Shown in pieces: positions 48,647-57,057 of a DNA stretch of 64,000 nucleotides. This DNA is from Candidatus Gugararchaeum adminiculabundum (GTDB lineage Archaea; Micrarchaeota; Micrarchaeia; Burarchaeales; Gugararchaeaceae): the NCBI GenBank assembly GCA_902384795.1, contig CABMDC010000017.1:1-64000 (forward strand), read 5' to 3'. The position numbers and the translations under genes were made by a program. A model generated the notes under the pieces. The model did no database searches. It was not told where the DNA came from and saw nothing but the letters and a program-made list of their open reading frames with translations. Each line of letters opens with the position of its first letter. Within the stretch, counting starts at the first letter, position 1.

Positions 48647-49212
48647 TGTATCACTTCCGCAATTTTTTGCCTTAACATGACTTCGGCTTCAGTTTCCGGA
48701 AGCAGGGCGTTTTCACCCTGCTTGAACGGACCATACTCGCGCGCATCCACGCCCACAAAGCGCGGGATGTCTGCGAGCAGCTTGAGCCTGAGTTTCCTGT
48801 CATTTCCCCCGTTTGAGCCCGAACCGTTGCCGTTTCCGCCGTTTCCGTTGGCGGGCCTTGCGGCTAAAAGGTGCTCTAGCACCATTTTTTGGTCGTTCAA
48901 AATCGAAAGGACTGACTTGAAAAGCTTCTCCTCGTTCTCAGCCATTTTCTGGGGCGATGCGCCTGTGCGCGATGCCCTTAAAGCCATTAGAAGAATTTTT
49001 TCCTCTCTCCTTTCATATATGTCGCGAAGTATTTTTAAAGTGTTCTCGTATTCGCGGGCGAGCTCGAGGGTGAAATCGGACTTCAATTTGCCCTGGGTTT
49101 CCTTGAGCGCGGTCTCGACCGAGGGGTAGAAATCGTCCGGCAGCTGGGTCGGCAGGGAACTATCGCGCTCCAGGCGCTGGATTTTCCGCAACTCGTCGTA
49201 TGTTATGTCCAT
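48643..49212 (-). CDS. GINS complex subunit (Gins51/Gins15)
   Basis: 189 residues. Helical A domain (DITYDELRKIQRLERDSS, then ILLMALRASRTG) then a Gly/Asn linker (NGNGGNGNGSGSNGGN) and a small B domain (ADIPRFVGVDAREYGPFKQ, then ALLPETEAEVMLRQ). The A-B order is the Gins51 type. GINS links MCM, Cdc45/GAN and primase at archaeal forks. It lies between priS and rpl44e, a known archaeal arrangement. Confidence 0.92.
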   Translation of the reverse strand: MDITYDELRKIQRLERDSSLPTQLPDDFYPSVETALKETQGKLKSDFTLELAREYENTLKILRDIYERREEKILLMALRASRTGASPQKMAENEEKLFKSVLSILNDQKMVLEHLLAARPANGNGGNGNGSGSNGGNDRKLRLKLLADIPRFVGVDAREYGPFKQGENALLPETEAEVMLRQKIAEVIQ

Positions 49213-49237
49213 AATCGCACCGAATCGAACTTATTCG

Positions 49238-50374
49238 CTAATCGGAGAGTAATGCGGCTTTCTTGCACAGCAGATACATGGCAGCGTGCAATGGAAGCTC
49301 GCGCTTCTCAGCCTTGAATGGGCCGAATTCCTCCTCCCGCGACAGGAATTTGGGCGCTTCAACTATATTAAGCGTTACAGTTTCCGAGGAGGAGAATGCC
49401 AGGGCGTCTTTTCTTGGGTCGAAGGACTGGAGCTGGGAAAGCGGGAAGGTTTTGGCGACCCAGCCGGAATCGCCGTGGAGCGAGTCTGCCATGCGAATTA
49501 GTTTGCTGGTGTCAATTGTTACGTTTTGGTCTATCTGGTCGCCCATGTGGACTCCGACCTTTTTGCCGAGATCGCCCCATACGGTTTCCTTATTGGCAAT
49601 TCTCACCTTGTCCCAGTTTCCTTCCTTTACCCCCTGGGTGAAAAGCGGGAATTTCTTTTTCTGTACTTCTTTTGGAAGATGGGCAATGTTTGCAGGGTCG
49701 ATGGCAAATCTGGCGATTCTGCCGCCCCAGCCAGGGTCTGTGGGTTTTGGGCCCATGTTTTGCAGCTGGCGCTTAACCCGGTCGTTTTCCATCCAGCTTT
49801 TTTCCTTTGCCCTGAAGAAATTTTCAATTGATAGGCCTGTGCCGCCGATGTAATCCACCAAATCGCGGCGGGCCTCGCGGTCAAGCTGCTTTACTTTTTC
49901 GGATTCAACTCTAACGTGAAAGCCGCGGTTGCCTGAGAAATTGACTGAAATTTCATTGGAAGAGAAGCCGAAATCTGGCATTAGGAATTCCTCTATGAGC
50001 TTGATGGCTTCGGATTTGGTTTTGCCAAAGCAGGTGTCGCAAATCCAGCCTTTTGCATGATTGGGGCATTCGTCTGCGTCCAGATCAAAAACCAAATCTC
50101 CGCCGAGCCAGTTTTTCCTGGGCATGGGCCTTCCTGTGGGGAATTCATAGTAGGCAATGGAATGGGAAATGAAAAATGGCGCGTTCATTACCAGGTATTT
50201 CCTGAGGTCTGCCTTGGTTGGAAAGGCGGCATGGCGGGTTTCAATTTTCCTTTCCCAGGAACCGAAACCGAATTCACGCTGGCCGATGGAAGAAGGGCCC
50301 ACCTCGGACTGGGCAGTATAGAAGTCTGCGAATTTCCTTCGCACGAATTCCACTGTCCGTTCCAAATCAGTCAC
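49238..50374 (-). CDS. priS: DNA primase small (catalytic) subunit
   Basis: 378 residues. Catalytic acidic motif DLVFDLDAD (about residue 97), a zinc-type CPNHAKGWICDTC knob, the motif SGNRGFHVRV, and a C-terminal acidic residue region. Synthesises primers with PriL. Its start overlaps the priL stop by 4 bp (ATGA). Confidence 0.96.
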   Translation of the reverse strand: MTDLERTVEFVRRKFADFYTAQSEVGPSSIGQREFGFGSWERKIETRHAAFPTKADLRKYLVMNAPFFISHSIAYYEFPTGRPMPRKNWLGGDLVFDLDADECPNHAKGWICDTCFGKTKSEAIKLIEEFLMPDFGFSSNEISVNFSGNRGFHVRVESEKVKQLDREARRDLVDYIGGTGLSIENFFRAKEKSWMENDRVKRQLQNMGPKPTDPGWGGRIARFAIDPANIAHLPKEVQKKKFPLFTQGVKEGNWDKVRIANKETVWGDLGKKVGVHMGDQIDQNVTIDTSKLIRMADSLHGDSGWVAKTFPLSQLQSFDPRKDALAFSSSETVTLNIVEAPKFLSREEEFGPFKAEKRELPLHAAMYLLCKKAALLSD

Positions 50375-51411
50375 TGGATTTCACCCTGCTCCTGGTCGCG
50401 CTTTTGATTCGCATCGCGCTCGCGCCTGTCCCTTTCAACTTTCTTCCCGTGGTATGCTGCCTTGAATTGCAAGGGATTTTTTGTGCCGCATTCGGCAACG
50501 CACAGGCCATAGCTGTCAATGGAATCGCAATTAGGGACGGAGTAAGTTTTCTTCACTAGATAGTCAATCTGATAGCGCGTGGTCTCCTCATTGTAATCCG
50601 GAGCGTCCTTGAAAATTGCCGCTATTTCTTCGGGCTTTACGCCTGCTTTAAGTAAATAGGTGGCAAGGAACCAGCGCGCCGTGTGCGGCAAATTTTCGTG
50701 CATGTGCATGTCCTGCAAAAGCTTGACTATGCAGGGCGGGAAATTCTCGCTGGGAATTTTTGTGATTACCACTGATTCTTCGCGCGGGAGGAGCTTGTCG
50801 ATTTCCTTTGCTGCCTTTAGAATTTCCTGCGGGTAGTCTGTTTTGGGAATTTTCAATGGAAGCGAGTTTTGAATCTGGATTTTGATTGCCTCTTCCGCAA
50901 TCCTGCAGACCTTGTGCCAGGTGAGGGAGCGCACAAATCCTCCTGAAACATTTTGGTTGATGAGCTTGTAGTCAACTGAGCGCGGGGCGAAACGCAAATA
51001 CTCAAAAACCGGGACATCGGCGATGAAATCCGGCTTTTCAGAAACTATTTTTGCATGGATTCCGAGCCCGCCTAGAACCAGGAGCGAGTCCTGGAGGCCG
51101 GATGATTCGCGCAAAGAAGATTCAAGGAGAGAAGAGGCGCGCTTTGCCTCTGCGATTGCGTACCTATTAATGTGGAACCTGCTGAATTGGGAAATTATCA
51201 TGCGCGCGACTGCATAGCTGTAGACCAGCTCTTTTGCATCAAGCACTACCGCCTGCTTGGGAATTTCGCCCTTGAGAAGTGCGGAAAGAATGCGCTTTTG
51301 GCCGAGCTCGATTAATGGCGGGGAGATTTGTGGCTTGTTTACGGAAACAAAGGCTTTTGCTTCGCTAGTGAAGGGGTATTTTGCGCATAAATTTAGATTG
51401 TAATCGACCAT
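50371..51411 (-). CDS. priL: DNA primase large subunit
   Basis: 346 residues. An N-terminal helical domain and a C-terminal Fe-S domain: PPCIVKLLQDMHMHENLPHT, then NCDSIDSYGLCVAECGTKNP. The cysteines fit the [4Fe-4S] cluster of PriL. The C-terminus is basic and charged (KKVERDRRERDANQKRDQEQ). First gene of the minus-strand replication/translation cluster. Confidence 0.95.
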   Translation of the reverse strand: MVDYNLNLCAKYPFTSEAKAFVSVNKPQISPPLIELGQKRILSALLKGEIPKQAVVLDAKELVYSYAVARMIISQFSRFHINRYAIAEAKRASSLLESSLRESSGLQDSLLVLGGLGIHAKIVSEKPDFIADVPVFEYLRFAPRSVDYKLINQNVSGGFVRSLTWHKVCRIAEEAIKIQIQNSLPLKIPKTDYPQEILKAAKEIDKLLPREESVVITKIPSENFPPCIVKLLQDMHMHENLPHTARWFLATYLLKAGVKPEEIAAIFKDAPDYNEETTRYQIDYLVKKTYSVPNCDSIDSYGLCVAECGTKNPLQFKAAYHGKKVERDRRERDANQKRDQEQGEIQ

Positions 51412-51524
51412 GACTCCTCCCGCTAGGATATGGGTGAAATAAGTTAAAAGAGGATGCGGACACCTGGTAGAGAGAGTACTCCCTGGAAAAGGGTTATAAA
51501 CATAAAACGCCTAAAAATGGTAAC

Positions 51525-52409
51525 GTGTGGAAACGAAAAGAGATGCCTTCGGATACGAGGCAATCTCGGCAAATTGAGAAAGTTGCTGCTGTTTATGCGC
51601 GCGCGATGACTGCGTTCAATAGGTTTTTCCACAAAAACAGGCCTGTTTATGAAACTCCGGGGAGTAACAGTTTTTTTGAAAGAAATGAGGGTTTGAAGGT
51701 ATACGAGGCTTCGGCAGAACTCGTGAATTCGATTGCAAAGACAGCAATGAACGAGACAGAAATAAAGAAGAAACTTAGGGAGATTAGGGGGGGAGTAGTT
51801 AATGAGAAAGCTTTCCGGAGAATTATGGAAACCCATTTGCTTCCGTTAATCCGCGAGAAATACAAGAAAGCTAAATTTAATCAACATTTTATGGAGGAAC
51901 GGATCGTAGCTGGTCCGCAAAAAGAAGAACCAGGGTATGTGGAATCGACATGGATTACAGAACATACTGAAAAAAAATACAAATATGCAGATGAGGCGGA
52001 TTGCGGGCACGGTCTTGTGGAAGATGGGGTGGAGATTGTACCAGGACATTATGATGGAGAGATTTGGCATGATGGCATAGATCTGACACCCTATGAAGAA
52101 TTTAGATATCCGGCACTGTGGGGCGAAGAAAATAAAACCCGCCTGGTAATTCTTGTATTATACGTAAAGCAGGCACTTGGAGAAAATAGTGAGAGTGAAG
52201 TGAACTCAAAAATAAATGAAATTGAACAAAAGGAGAACCAACTTATTTCAAAAAAGGAGCAGATTGACAGTGAAATGAGAGCGTTGAGGAAAATGAGCTA
52301 TGCGCATCGTGAGTTTGGCGAGAAAATTCGGGGGATACGCGGGGAGATAGTAGAATTGAACCAAATGAAGGGCGGGTTTGAAAAAGCTGCGGAAGCGATT
52401 ATTTTTTAA
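51525..52409 (+). CDS. Uncharacterised protein with C-terminal coiled coil, 294 aa
   Basis: No family recognised. Soluble; the N-terminal half is basic and helical. The middle has acidic and aromatic patches (GHYDGEIWHDGIDLTPYEEF). The C-terminal ~90 residues are a likely coiled coil (INEIEQKENQLISKKEQID). TATA-like GGTTATAAAC at 51494-51503 is about 25 bp before the GTG at 51525, fitting a leaderless message; ATG 51543 is an alternative. Convergent with the 52399 gene, overlapping by 11 bp. Confidence 0.68.
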   Translation: MWKRKEMPSDTRQSRQIEKVAAVYARAMTAFNRFFHKNRPVYETPGSNSFFERNEGLKVYEASAELVNSIAKTAMNETEIKKKLREIRGGVVNEKAFRRIMETHLLPLIREKYKKAKFNQHFMEERIVAGPQKEEPGYVESTWITEHTEKKYKYADEADCGHGLVEDGVEIVPGHYDGEIWHDGIDLTPYEEFRYPALWGEENKTRLVILVLYVKQALGENSESEVNSKINEIEQKENQLISKKEQIDSEMRALRKMSYAHREFGEKIRGIRGEIVELNQMKGGFEKAAEAIIF

Positions 52410-52965
52410 CCGAAGAATACTGCACGCCCTGCATGGATTTGGCAGTCACTTTGTAAGCGATGTCAAAGGAGATTAGCGAAAGGACCAGGATTGCGTTATT
52501 GGTGGCGATTGCCGCAATGATGGTGGCGACTTCCAGAAATAAACGGTTTTCAACTGCGTAGGCCAGAAATTTTGGGAAGCGAGAGGCTGGCTGTTCATCT
52601 GAGTAGGAAGCCAAGGAAAGGAAAACTAAGAGGATGAGCGGGGCTAGAGTGATTGCAGGCTGGGTTCCTGGCGCTGCTGTGAGATAGAAAAATAGGAATA
52701 GAACGATGAATGTTGCCAAACCGATGTAATGGAGAATGTGGTCGATTTTTCCAGCTGCAAAGACTCCGATTGTCAATGCTAAAAAGACTGGGAAAAGTTC
52801 AGCTCTTGTGGCAAGCCAGGCAAGGATGAATCCATAGCCCACTGCGAAAACTTCGGCTCCTTTCAGGTTCACGTGATTGTCCGCAAGCTCGTCAACTAGC
52901 TTCATGACGACTGCGCATACAACGCTTGCAAGCAGAATGTAGGACAGAGGTTCAGCCAAGCTCAT
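52399..52965 (-). CDS. Integral membrane protein of unknown function, 188 aa
   Basis: About five or six membrane helices (ILLASVVCAVVMKLVDELAD, GYGFILAWLATRAELFPVFLALTIG, HYIGLATFIVLFLFFYL, LAPLILLVFLSLAS, ATIIAAIATNNAILVLSLI). A DELADN motif follows helix 1. Small membrane proteins with D-E loops of this kind occur widely in archaea without known role. Overlaps the dhs stop by 14 bp, so co-transcribed. Confidence 0.75.
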   Translation of the reverse strand: MSLAEPLSYILLASVVCAVVMKLVDELADNHVNLKGAEVFAVGYGFILAWLATRAELFPVFLALTIGVFAAGKIDHILHYIGLATFIVLFLFFYLTAAPGTQPAITLAPLILLVFLSLASYSDEQPASRFPKFLAYAVENRLFLEVATIIAAIATNNAILVLSLISFDIAYKVTAKSMQGVQYSSVKK

Positions 52966-53866
52966 CCACCAATAACTTGTAAAGTTTCGGGAATTCTTTA
53001 ATGTAGTCCCCTTTCAATGTCGCGAGGGTAGCGCTTTCGCTTGCCTTTCCCCAGCTGATTCCTTCCTCTAATTTTGCGCCTGAAAGAGAGCCGTCTTTTT
53101 CATCGGATGAACAAATATTAATTGCATAATCGATTCCGCCGCGCAGCACGTTTACGCCCAGGGTGTAATGCTTGAAATAACCGCCACCAAGAATTATGGC
53201 TCCGACTTTCTTCTGATCGTGCAGGGTGTTGAATAAAGGCATCATGTCGGCAGTTGAATCAATGATTAGCTTGTGGTCCTGATTGAAAATTGCAAGCTGC
53301 AAGCCCAGCATGGAATCCTGGAATGCGGGGGAATAGACGCGCACATTTTTCTCTGCGCAGGCTGCCAGGAAGCTTTTGCCTTTTGGAAGGCGCTTGCCGA
53401 TTTCGTACAAGAAATCTGAGATGGAAAGTTTGCAGCCTTGCTTTGCCTCGTCTTTTTGTTTGTAAATGTCCTTGAAAATTTCCGTGATTTTCTTTTCGAA
53501 CAATGCGAAGTATTTCATTTCAACGTAAACCGCGCCCATTCTTCCAAACCCTTGCTTGTGGAGCTGGATGTCGTTGGCTGCGAATGTGCCTGCCACGTGC
53601 TTTCCGCCGTAGGATTCGATTAAATCATGGACCACTGTGGCGCCGCTGGTGACTACCGCGTCGGCTGCCCCGCGCTGGATGTAATCGATGAAAAGTTCGC
53701 GCATGCCATAGGCGATTGCCGGGCCGCTGAAGGAGAAGAATTTGAAGCATTCTTTGTCTGCGAGGATTTTCTTGGAAACAGCGAGAGTTTTGGCGAGCTT
53801 CTTTTTGTCAGCTGCGCTCACGGATTTGGGTAATGCTGCTGATTGAACGAACTCTGGTTTTGGCAT
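52952..53866 (-). CDS. dys: Deoxyhypusine synthase
   Basis: 304 residues from MPKPEFVQSA. Makes deoxyhypusine on aIF5A from spermidine with NAD. Family segments: VVTSGATVVHDLIESYGG, SPAFQDSMLGLQLA, GGGYFKHYTLGVNVLRGG with the catalytic lysine, DGSLSGAKLEEGISWGK. The N-terminus is shorter than eukaryotic forms. The start is 4 bp after the relE stop. Spermidine supply is consistent with speD at 31 kb. Confidence 0.93.
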   Translation of the reverse strand: MPKPEFVQSAALPKSVSAADKKKLAKTLAVSKKILADKECFKFFSFSGPAIAYGMRELFIDYIQRGAADAVVTSGATVVHDLIESYGGKHVAGTFAANDIQLHKQGFGRMGAVYVEMKYFALFEKKITEIFKDIYKQKDEAKQGCKLSISDFLYEIGKRLPKGKSFLAACAEKNVRVYSPAFQDSMLGLQLAIFNQDHKLIIDSTADMMPLFNTLHDQKKVGAIILGGGYFKHYTLGVNVLRGGIDYAINICSSDEKDGSLSGAKLEEGISWGKASESATLATLKGDYIKEFPKLYKLLVDELG

Positions 53867-53870
53867 AAAA

Positions 53871-54131
53871 TCACAAATCATAGATGTTTTTACGATGACC
53901 TATCCGCTGGATTTGCACTGTATTGTCTGAATGATTTAAAAATACTATAACGCGATAATCGCCTATGCGCAATTTGTATTCTTCCCTGTCAACAAGGCGT
54001 TTGAAATAATGGGCAGGATTCTGGGCCGCTTGCTCAATCTTTTTGGTAATTTGAATGGCAACTGCTCTGTCTAGATTGCTGAATTCTCTTGCAGCCAGAG
54101 GAGACCATCTTAATTTCCATTTTAAATTCAT
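53871..54131 (-). CDS. RelE/ParE-type toxin
   Basis: 86 residues. Typical RelE pattern: MNLKWKLRWSPLAAREFSNL, FKRLVDREEYKLRIGDYRVI, IQRIGHRKNIYDL. RelE toxins cleave mRNA on the ribosome; ParE targets gyrase. The basic and His/Tyr C-terminus fits RelE better. The antitoxin gene lies 55 bp upstream on the same strand. Confidence 0.9.
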   Translation of the reverse strand: MNLKWKLRWSPLAAREFSNLDRAVAIQITKKIEQAAQNPAHYFKRLVDREEYKLRIGDYRVIVFLNHSDNTVQIQRIGHRKNIYDL

Positions 54132-54186
54132 TGGGCAACAGTCGGTTTTTTTGCTTAATATACTTTGCGATTATCGTCGCTAGAAT

Positions 54187-54426
54187 TTATAGGCCGAGTT
54201 TTTTCTTTACATCCTCGTGGGAGATGAAACGCCCTGCCATTGTATCGAGCCGGGCATTTAGAAGACCGATTCTAAACTCTTGGGAATACTTGCCTTCATC
54301 GTCTCCTTCTGGCACTAGACTAAGAAATTTGTTGATTAGGTCGTCGTAAGTCTCTCTTCTTTCCTTCAGGCGGGAAAGCTTCTCCCGTGTTTTCGGGTTT
54401 AGCTGGATTGAAGTGTATTTAACCAT
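54187..54426 (-). CDS. Antitoxin of the RelE pair (ribbon-helix-helix-like)
   Basis: 79 residues. MVKYTSIQLNPKTREKLSRL resembles the archaeal RHH/VapB-like antitoxin N-terminus (TIQLxxxTxxxLxxLK), followed by ETYDDLINKFLSL. The C-terminal half (SHEDVKKKLGL) would wrap the toxin. Upstream of relE, as expected. An inverted repeat overlaps its start codon. Confidence 0.85.
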   Translation of the reverse strand: MVKYTSIQLNPKTREKLSRLKERRETYDDLINKFLSLVPEGDDEGKYSQEFRIGLLNARLDTMAGRFISHEDVKKKLGL

Positions 54427-54448
54427 AGAACCACCATAGATGTTCTAT
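54425..54448. promoter_or_regulatory. Inverted repeat overlapping the antitoxin start (autoregulatory operator)
   Basis: ATAGAAC (54425-54431) is the exact inverse of GTTCTAT (54442-54448), with a 10-bp spacer. The minus-strand TATA-like TTTTATAC lies near 54458-54466, so a bound antitoxin would sit on the transcription start and start codon. Confidence 0.65.
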
Positions 54449-54507
54449 AGATTGATGTATAAAAGGCTTTCTGGCAGCGAGAAAGAGTGAATAAAGAAAA
54501 GGAAAAA

Positions 54508-56766
54508 TCAGACCAAATCGCAGCTTCCGCCTGCGCACGCGAGCTCCTTCGCGCCCTGGGTTTCGTCGTTCTTTTCGTAAAGGAGTATGTGCGAGAAATC
54601 AATGCTCGGGAATTCCTTAACCAAACGTTCGTATTCCTCTTTGGTCACCTCTTCGTAAGGTGCGAGCGTGTAGGAGTGGGTTTCTTTTGGCAAAAATGAC
54701 AATCCTCCGAGCATGTTCCAGTTCTTGTAGAGCCAGTGCGCGACTTCCAGCCATTCCTCTTCTCCGATGGAAATTGTCACGGATGGATTGTGCTCAGTGT
54801 AATTCTCTTTCACCATTTTCCAGTATTCGAGCTGCTCAATCGCTCCAACGCTGTTTCGGAAAATTGCGTCCTTGGGAGCCTTGACCGGGAATTCCAGAAC
54901 GAAAGTTGTGGCATTGTAAATGGTCTGGCTGACCTCCGGAACATAGGGAACTTTCTGGTCCCTCATCATCCGGAATAAACTGTCAGTGGTGGAAATCCTC
55001 ACCCTCCTGATGTAATAGGGCGAATAGCGCTGGTGCATTCCTGAAGCAGCATCAACCAGCTGCGAAACGGTTCCCGAGGGCTTTACGCAGGTGACTGCCG
55101 TTGCCCTATTTATTCCGAATCTCTTTGCGTATGCCTCGTTTGCCTCAACCGCATGGTCGCGCAGTTTCCTCATGGTCTCTGCATTGCGCGCAGCAGGGCA
55201 GTCCCATTGGCCGGTGATAGAAACCCCGAGCAATGATTCCTCTTCGCAGTTCTTTCTCCATTCCTGTGAAAGGTAAGGGAAGTTGGTAAGCGTTGCCTGG
55301 AATGTGCCGAGAATTGTGGCGATTTTTATTTTCTTGAGAAGGGATTCTTCTGTGTCATCCGGCCTTGCGACCACTTCTGAAAGGTTGCAGAATTGCTTTG
55401 AGCGGAGGATGATTTCACCGCAAGGGTTGATGCCCACATTGGAAATGTGATCCTTGAGGGTTTTCCACCTGCGCTCCGGAACCTGGTATTGCAGGCCGGC
55501 TCGGTTGAAAATTCCGCGCTCTCCTGTTCCGGATTTTGCGAGTGCTAAAAATTCATCCAGGAATTGGGCTGCGCTGGGCTTTTCATTGTAGGTTGCCGAG
55601 TTGTTGGCCATGCTTCGCTGGGGTTCTGATAAATAGAATTGCCCTGTCTTGGCATAGCGCATGGCATGGTCGTCCAAATCCGAGAGCGAGATGAGCGCTG
55701 TCCTGCGCACGCCTCCCATCACCACTACTTCGCCGATTTTGCAAATAATGTCATGAACGTCGATTGTTGCAAGCCGTCTGCCCTGCTTGGCAAGGACTTT
55801 GGAGCGCGTGAATTCCAAAACAGCGCGCAATGGGCCAGGGCCCGAGCTTCTGCCGCCCATGGTTTTTAGTCTTGCTCCGCGTGCGCGGAGATTGGAGAAA
55901 TCGAAATCAACATCTTCCCCGTTGTACCAGGTCTTCAGCCCATGCACCAGGGCATTGGACCAGCCTTCCTTGCTGTCCACAACCAGGTGGGTTGGCTGGT
56001 GCCTGCCAGTCTGCCTCTTGATTTGCGGAAGCTGCTGAACGCTTTCCTCCTCGACCGAGAATCCGACCCCAGTGCCGCACATGCACAGGTACATGATTTC
56101 CCCGAAATCCTGGAGGATTGAGGGGGCGATATAGGAGCAGTTGTAGGCTGCCACATTGGATGCTTCGGCCGCCTTGCCTGCGCACCAGAGAAGCCTCATG
56201 GAAGGCATTACTTCCTGCCTGAGAATCGCGTGCTTGATGTCATTGTATTCTGCTTCGGTGAGCTTGTTGCCGAGCCTGAATTTCATGTATTCCAAATAGC
56301 GGCCTACGGTCTCGACCCAGGTCTCGCGCCTGTTTTCCTCGTCAATCCATCTTGAATAGGAGCGGTAATAGACGAATTCGCAGAGCGGGGAGCGGAAGTA
56401 TTGCTTGCTTTCATCGGCGAGCTTTTTCACGTGCTCTGGGATGGCTTTTTCCATTGCCCTGATGCGGGCGCGCTCCTGCCTGTATAGTATATAGGCCTTG
56501 GCGGTTGCCGCATGGCCGTCCTCAATCAGAACTTTTTCAACCACATCCTGAATTTGCTCGACCGTGGGAATTGTGTGGCCGTCGTACTTCTTGTCCAGCG
56601 CAATGGTCACCTGCTTGGCGAGCTTTGCCGCAAGGTCCCGGTTCCTGCCTCCTATGGACTTCGCTGATTTGAAAATGGCGTTTATGACCTTCTCCTCATC
56701 GTAGGGGAGAATTCTGCCATCGCGCTTGCGGATCTGCTTGACCTGAGTTGAGTTGGAATCAGCCAT
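54508..56766 (-). CDS. nrdJ: Adenosylcobalamin-dependent (class II) ribonucleotide reductase
   Basis: 752 residues from MADSNSTQ, with GGTGGT 4 nt upstream (the track ORF is 14 residues longer). An N-terminal ATP-cone (QIRKRDGRILPYDEEKV). Catalytic barrel: CSYIAPSI, a GTGVGFSVEEESV segment, the radical-site loop NPCGEIIL, GVSITGQWD and CVKPSGTVSQLVDAASG. The C-terminal ELACAGGSC supplies the shuttle cysteines. No NrdB-like subunit or activase is adjacent, which fits class II. It needs B12; no cobalamin genes or B12 riboswitch are seen here. Confidence 0.93.
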   Translation of the reverse strand: MADSNSTQVKQIRKRDGRILPYDEEKVINAIFKSAKSIGGRNRDLAAKLAKQVTIALDKKYDGHTIPTVEQIQDVVEKVLIEDGHAATAKAYILYRQERARIRAMEKAIPEHVKKLADESKQYFRSPLCEFVYYRSYSRWIDEENRRETWVETVGRYLEYMKFRLGNKLTEAEYNDIKHAILRQEVMPSMRLLWCAGKAAEASNVAAYNCSYIAPSILQDFGEIMYLCMCGTGVGFSVEEESVQQLPQIKRQTGRHQPTHLVVDSKEGWSNALVHGLKTWYNGEDVDFDFSNLRARGARLKTMGGRSSGPGPLRAVLEFTRSKVLAKQGRRLATIDVHDIICKIGEVVVMGGVRRTALISLSDLDDHAMRYAKTGQFYLSEPQRSMANNSATYNEKPSAAQFLDEFLALAKSGTGERGIFNRAGLQYQVPERRWKTLKDHISNVGINPCGEIILRSKQFCNLSEVVARPDDTEESLLKKIKIATILGTFQATLTNFPYLSQEWRKNCEEESLLGVSITGQWDCPAARNAETMRKLRDHAVEANEAYAKRFGINRATAVTCVKPSGTVSQLVDAASGMHQRYSPYYIRRVRISTTDSLFRMMRDQKVPYVPEVSQTIYNATTFVLEFPVKAPKDAIFRNSVGAIEQLEYWKMVKENYTEHNPSVTISIGEEEWLEVAHWLYKNWNMLGGLSFLPKETHSYTLAPYEEVTKEEYERLVKEFPSIDFSHILLYEKNDETQGAKELACAGGSCDLV

Positions 56767-56996
56767 GTTAACCACCATTGCAGCCTCGCTCTCCACCATC
56801 CCACACACCTGTAATTAACGGAAAATTTTCGCCCGAAGAACCGTCTGGCATCAAGGACAATACGGTGTTCGAAAGCAGGCTAAAATATTGCTGCGCTTGT
56901 TTTTAAGGGTTGTGAATTTTATTGTAAAAAGAGGGGAAAAGGGGGCCCGAGAGAGGGCGTTTTTGGTTAATACATAAATACACTAAATACCACAAG

Positions 56997-57006
56997 GTAT
57001 ATAAAC
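56997..57006 (+). promoter_or_regulatory. TATA box for the 57058 gene
   Basis: GTATATAAAC lies about 55 bp before the ATG at 57058. The rest of the 56767-57057 gap is AT-rich and holds no ORF or structure that I can support. Confidence 0.6.
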
Positions 57007-57057
57007 CTCTAAAATCATATAATACGTTAGAATATACGCTTAAAATGGGTCATAAAT

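Noticed and set aside
56767-57057. Cobalamin riboswitch upstream of nrdJ
   Set aside because: No B12-box-like sequence seen; the region is AT-rich and the SD sits directly at the chosen start.
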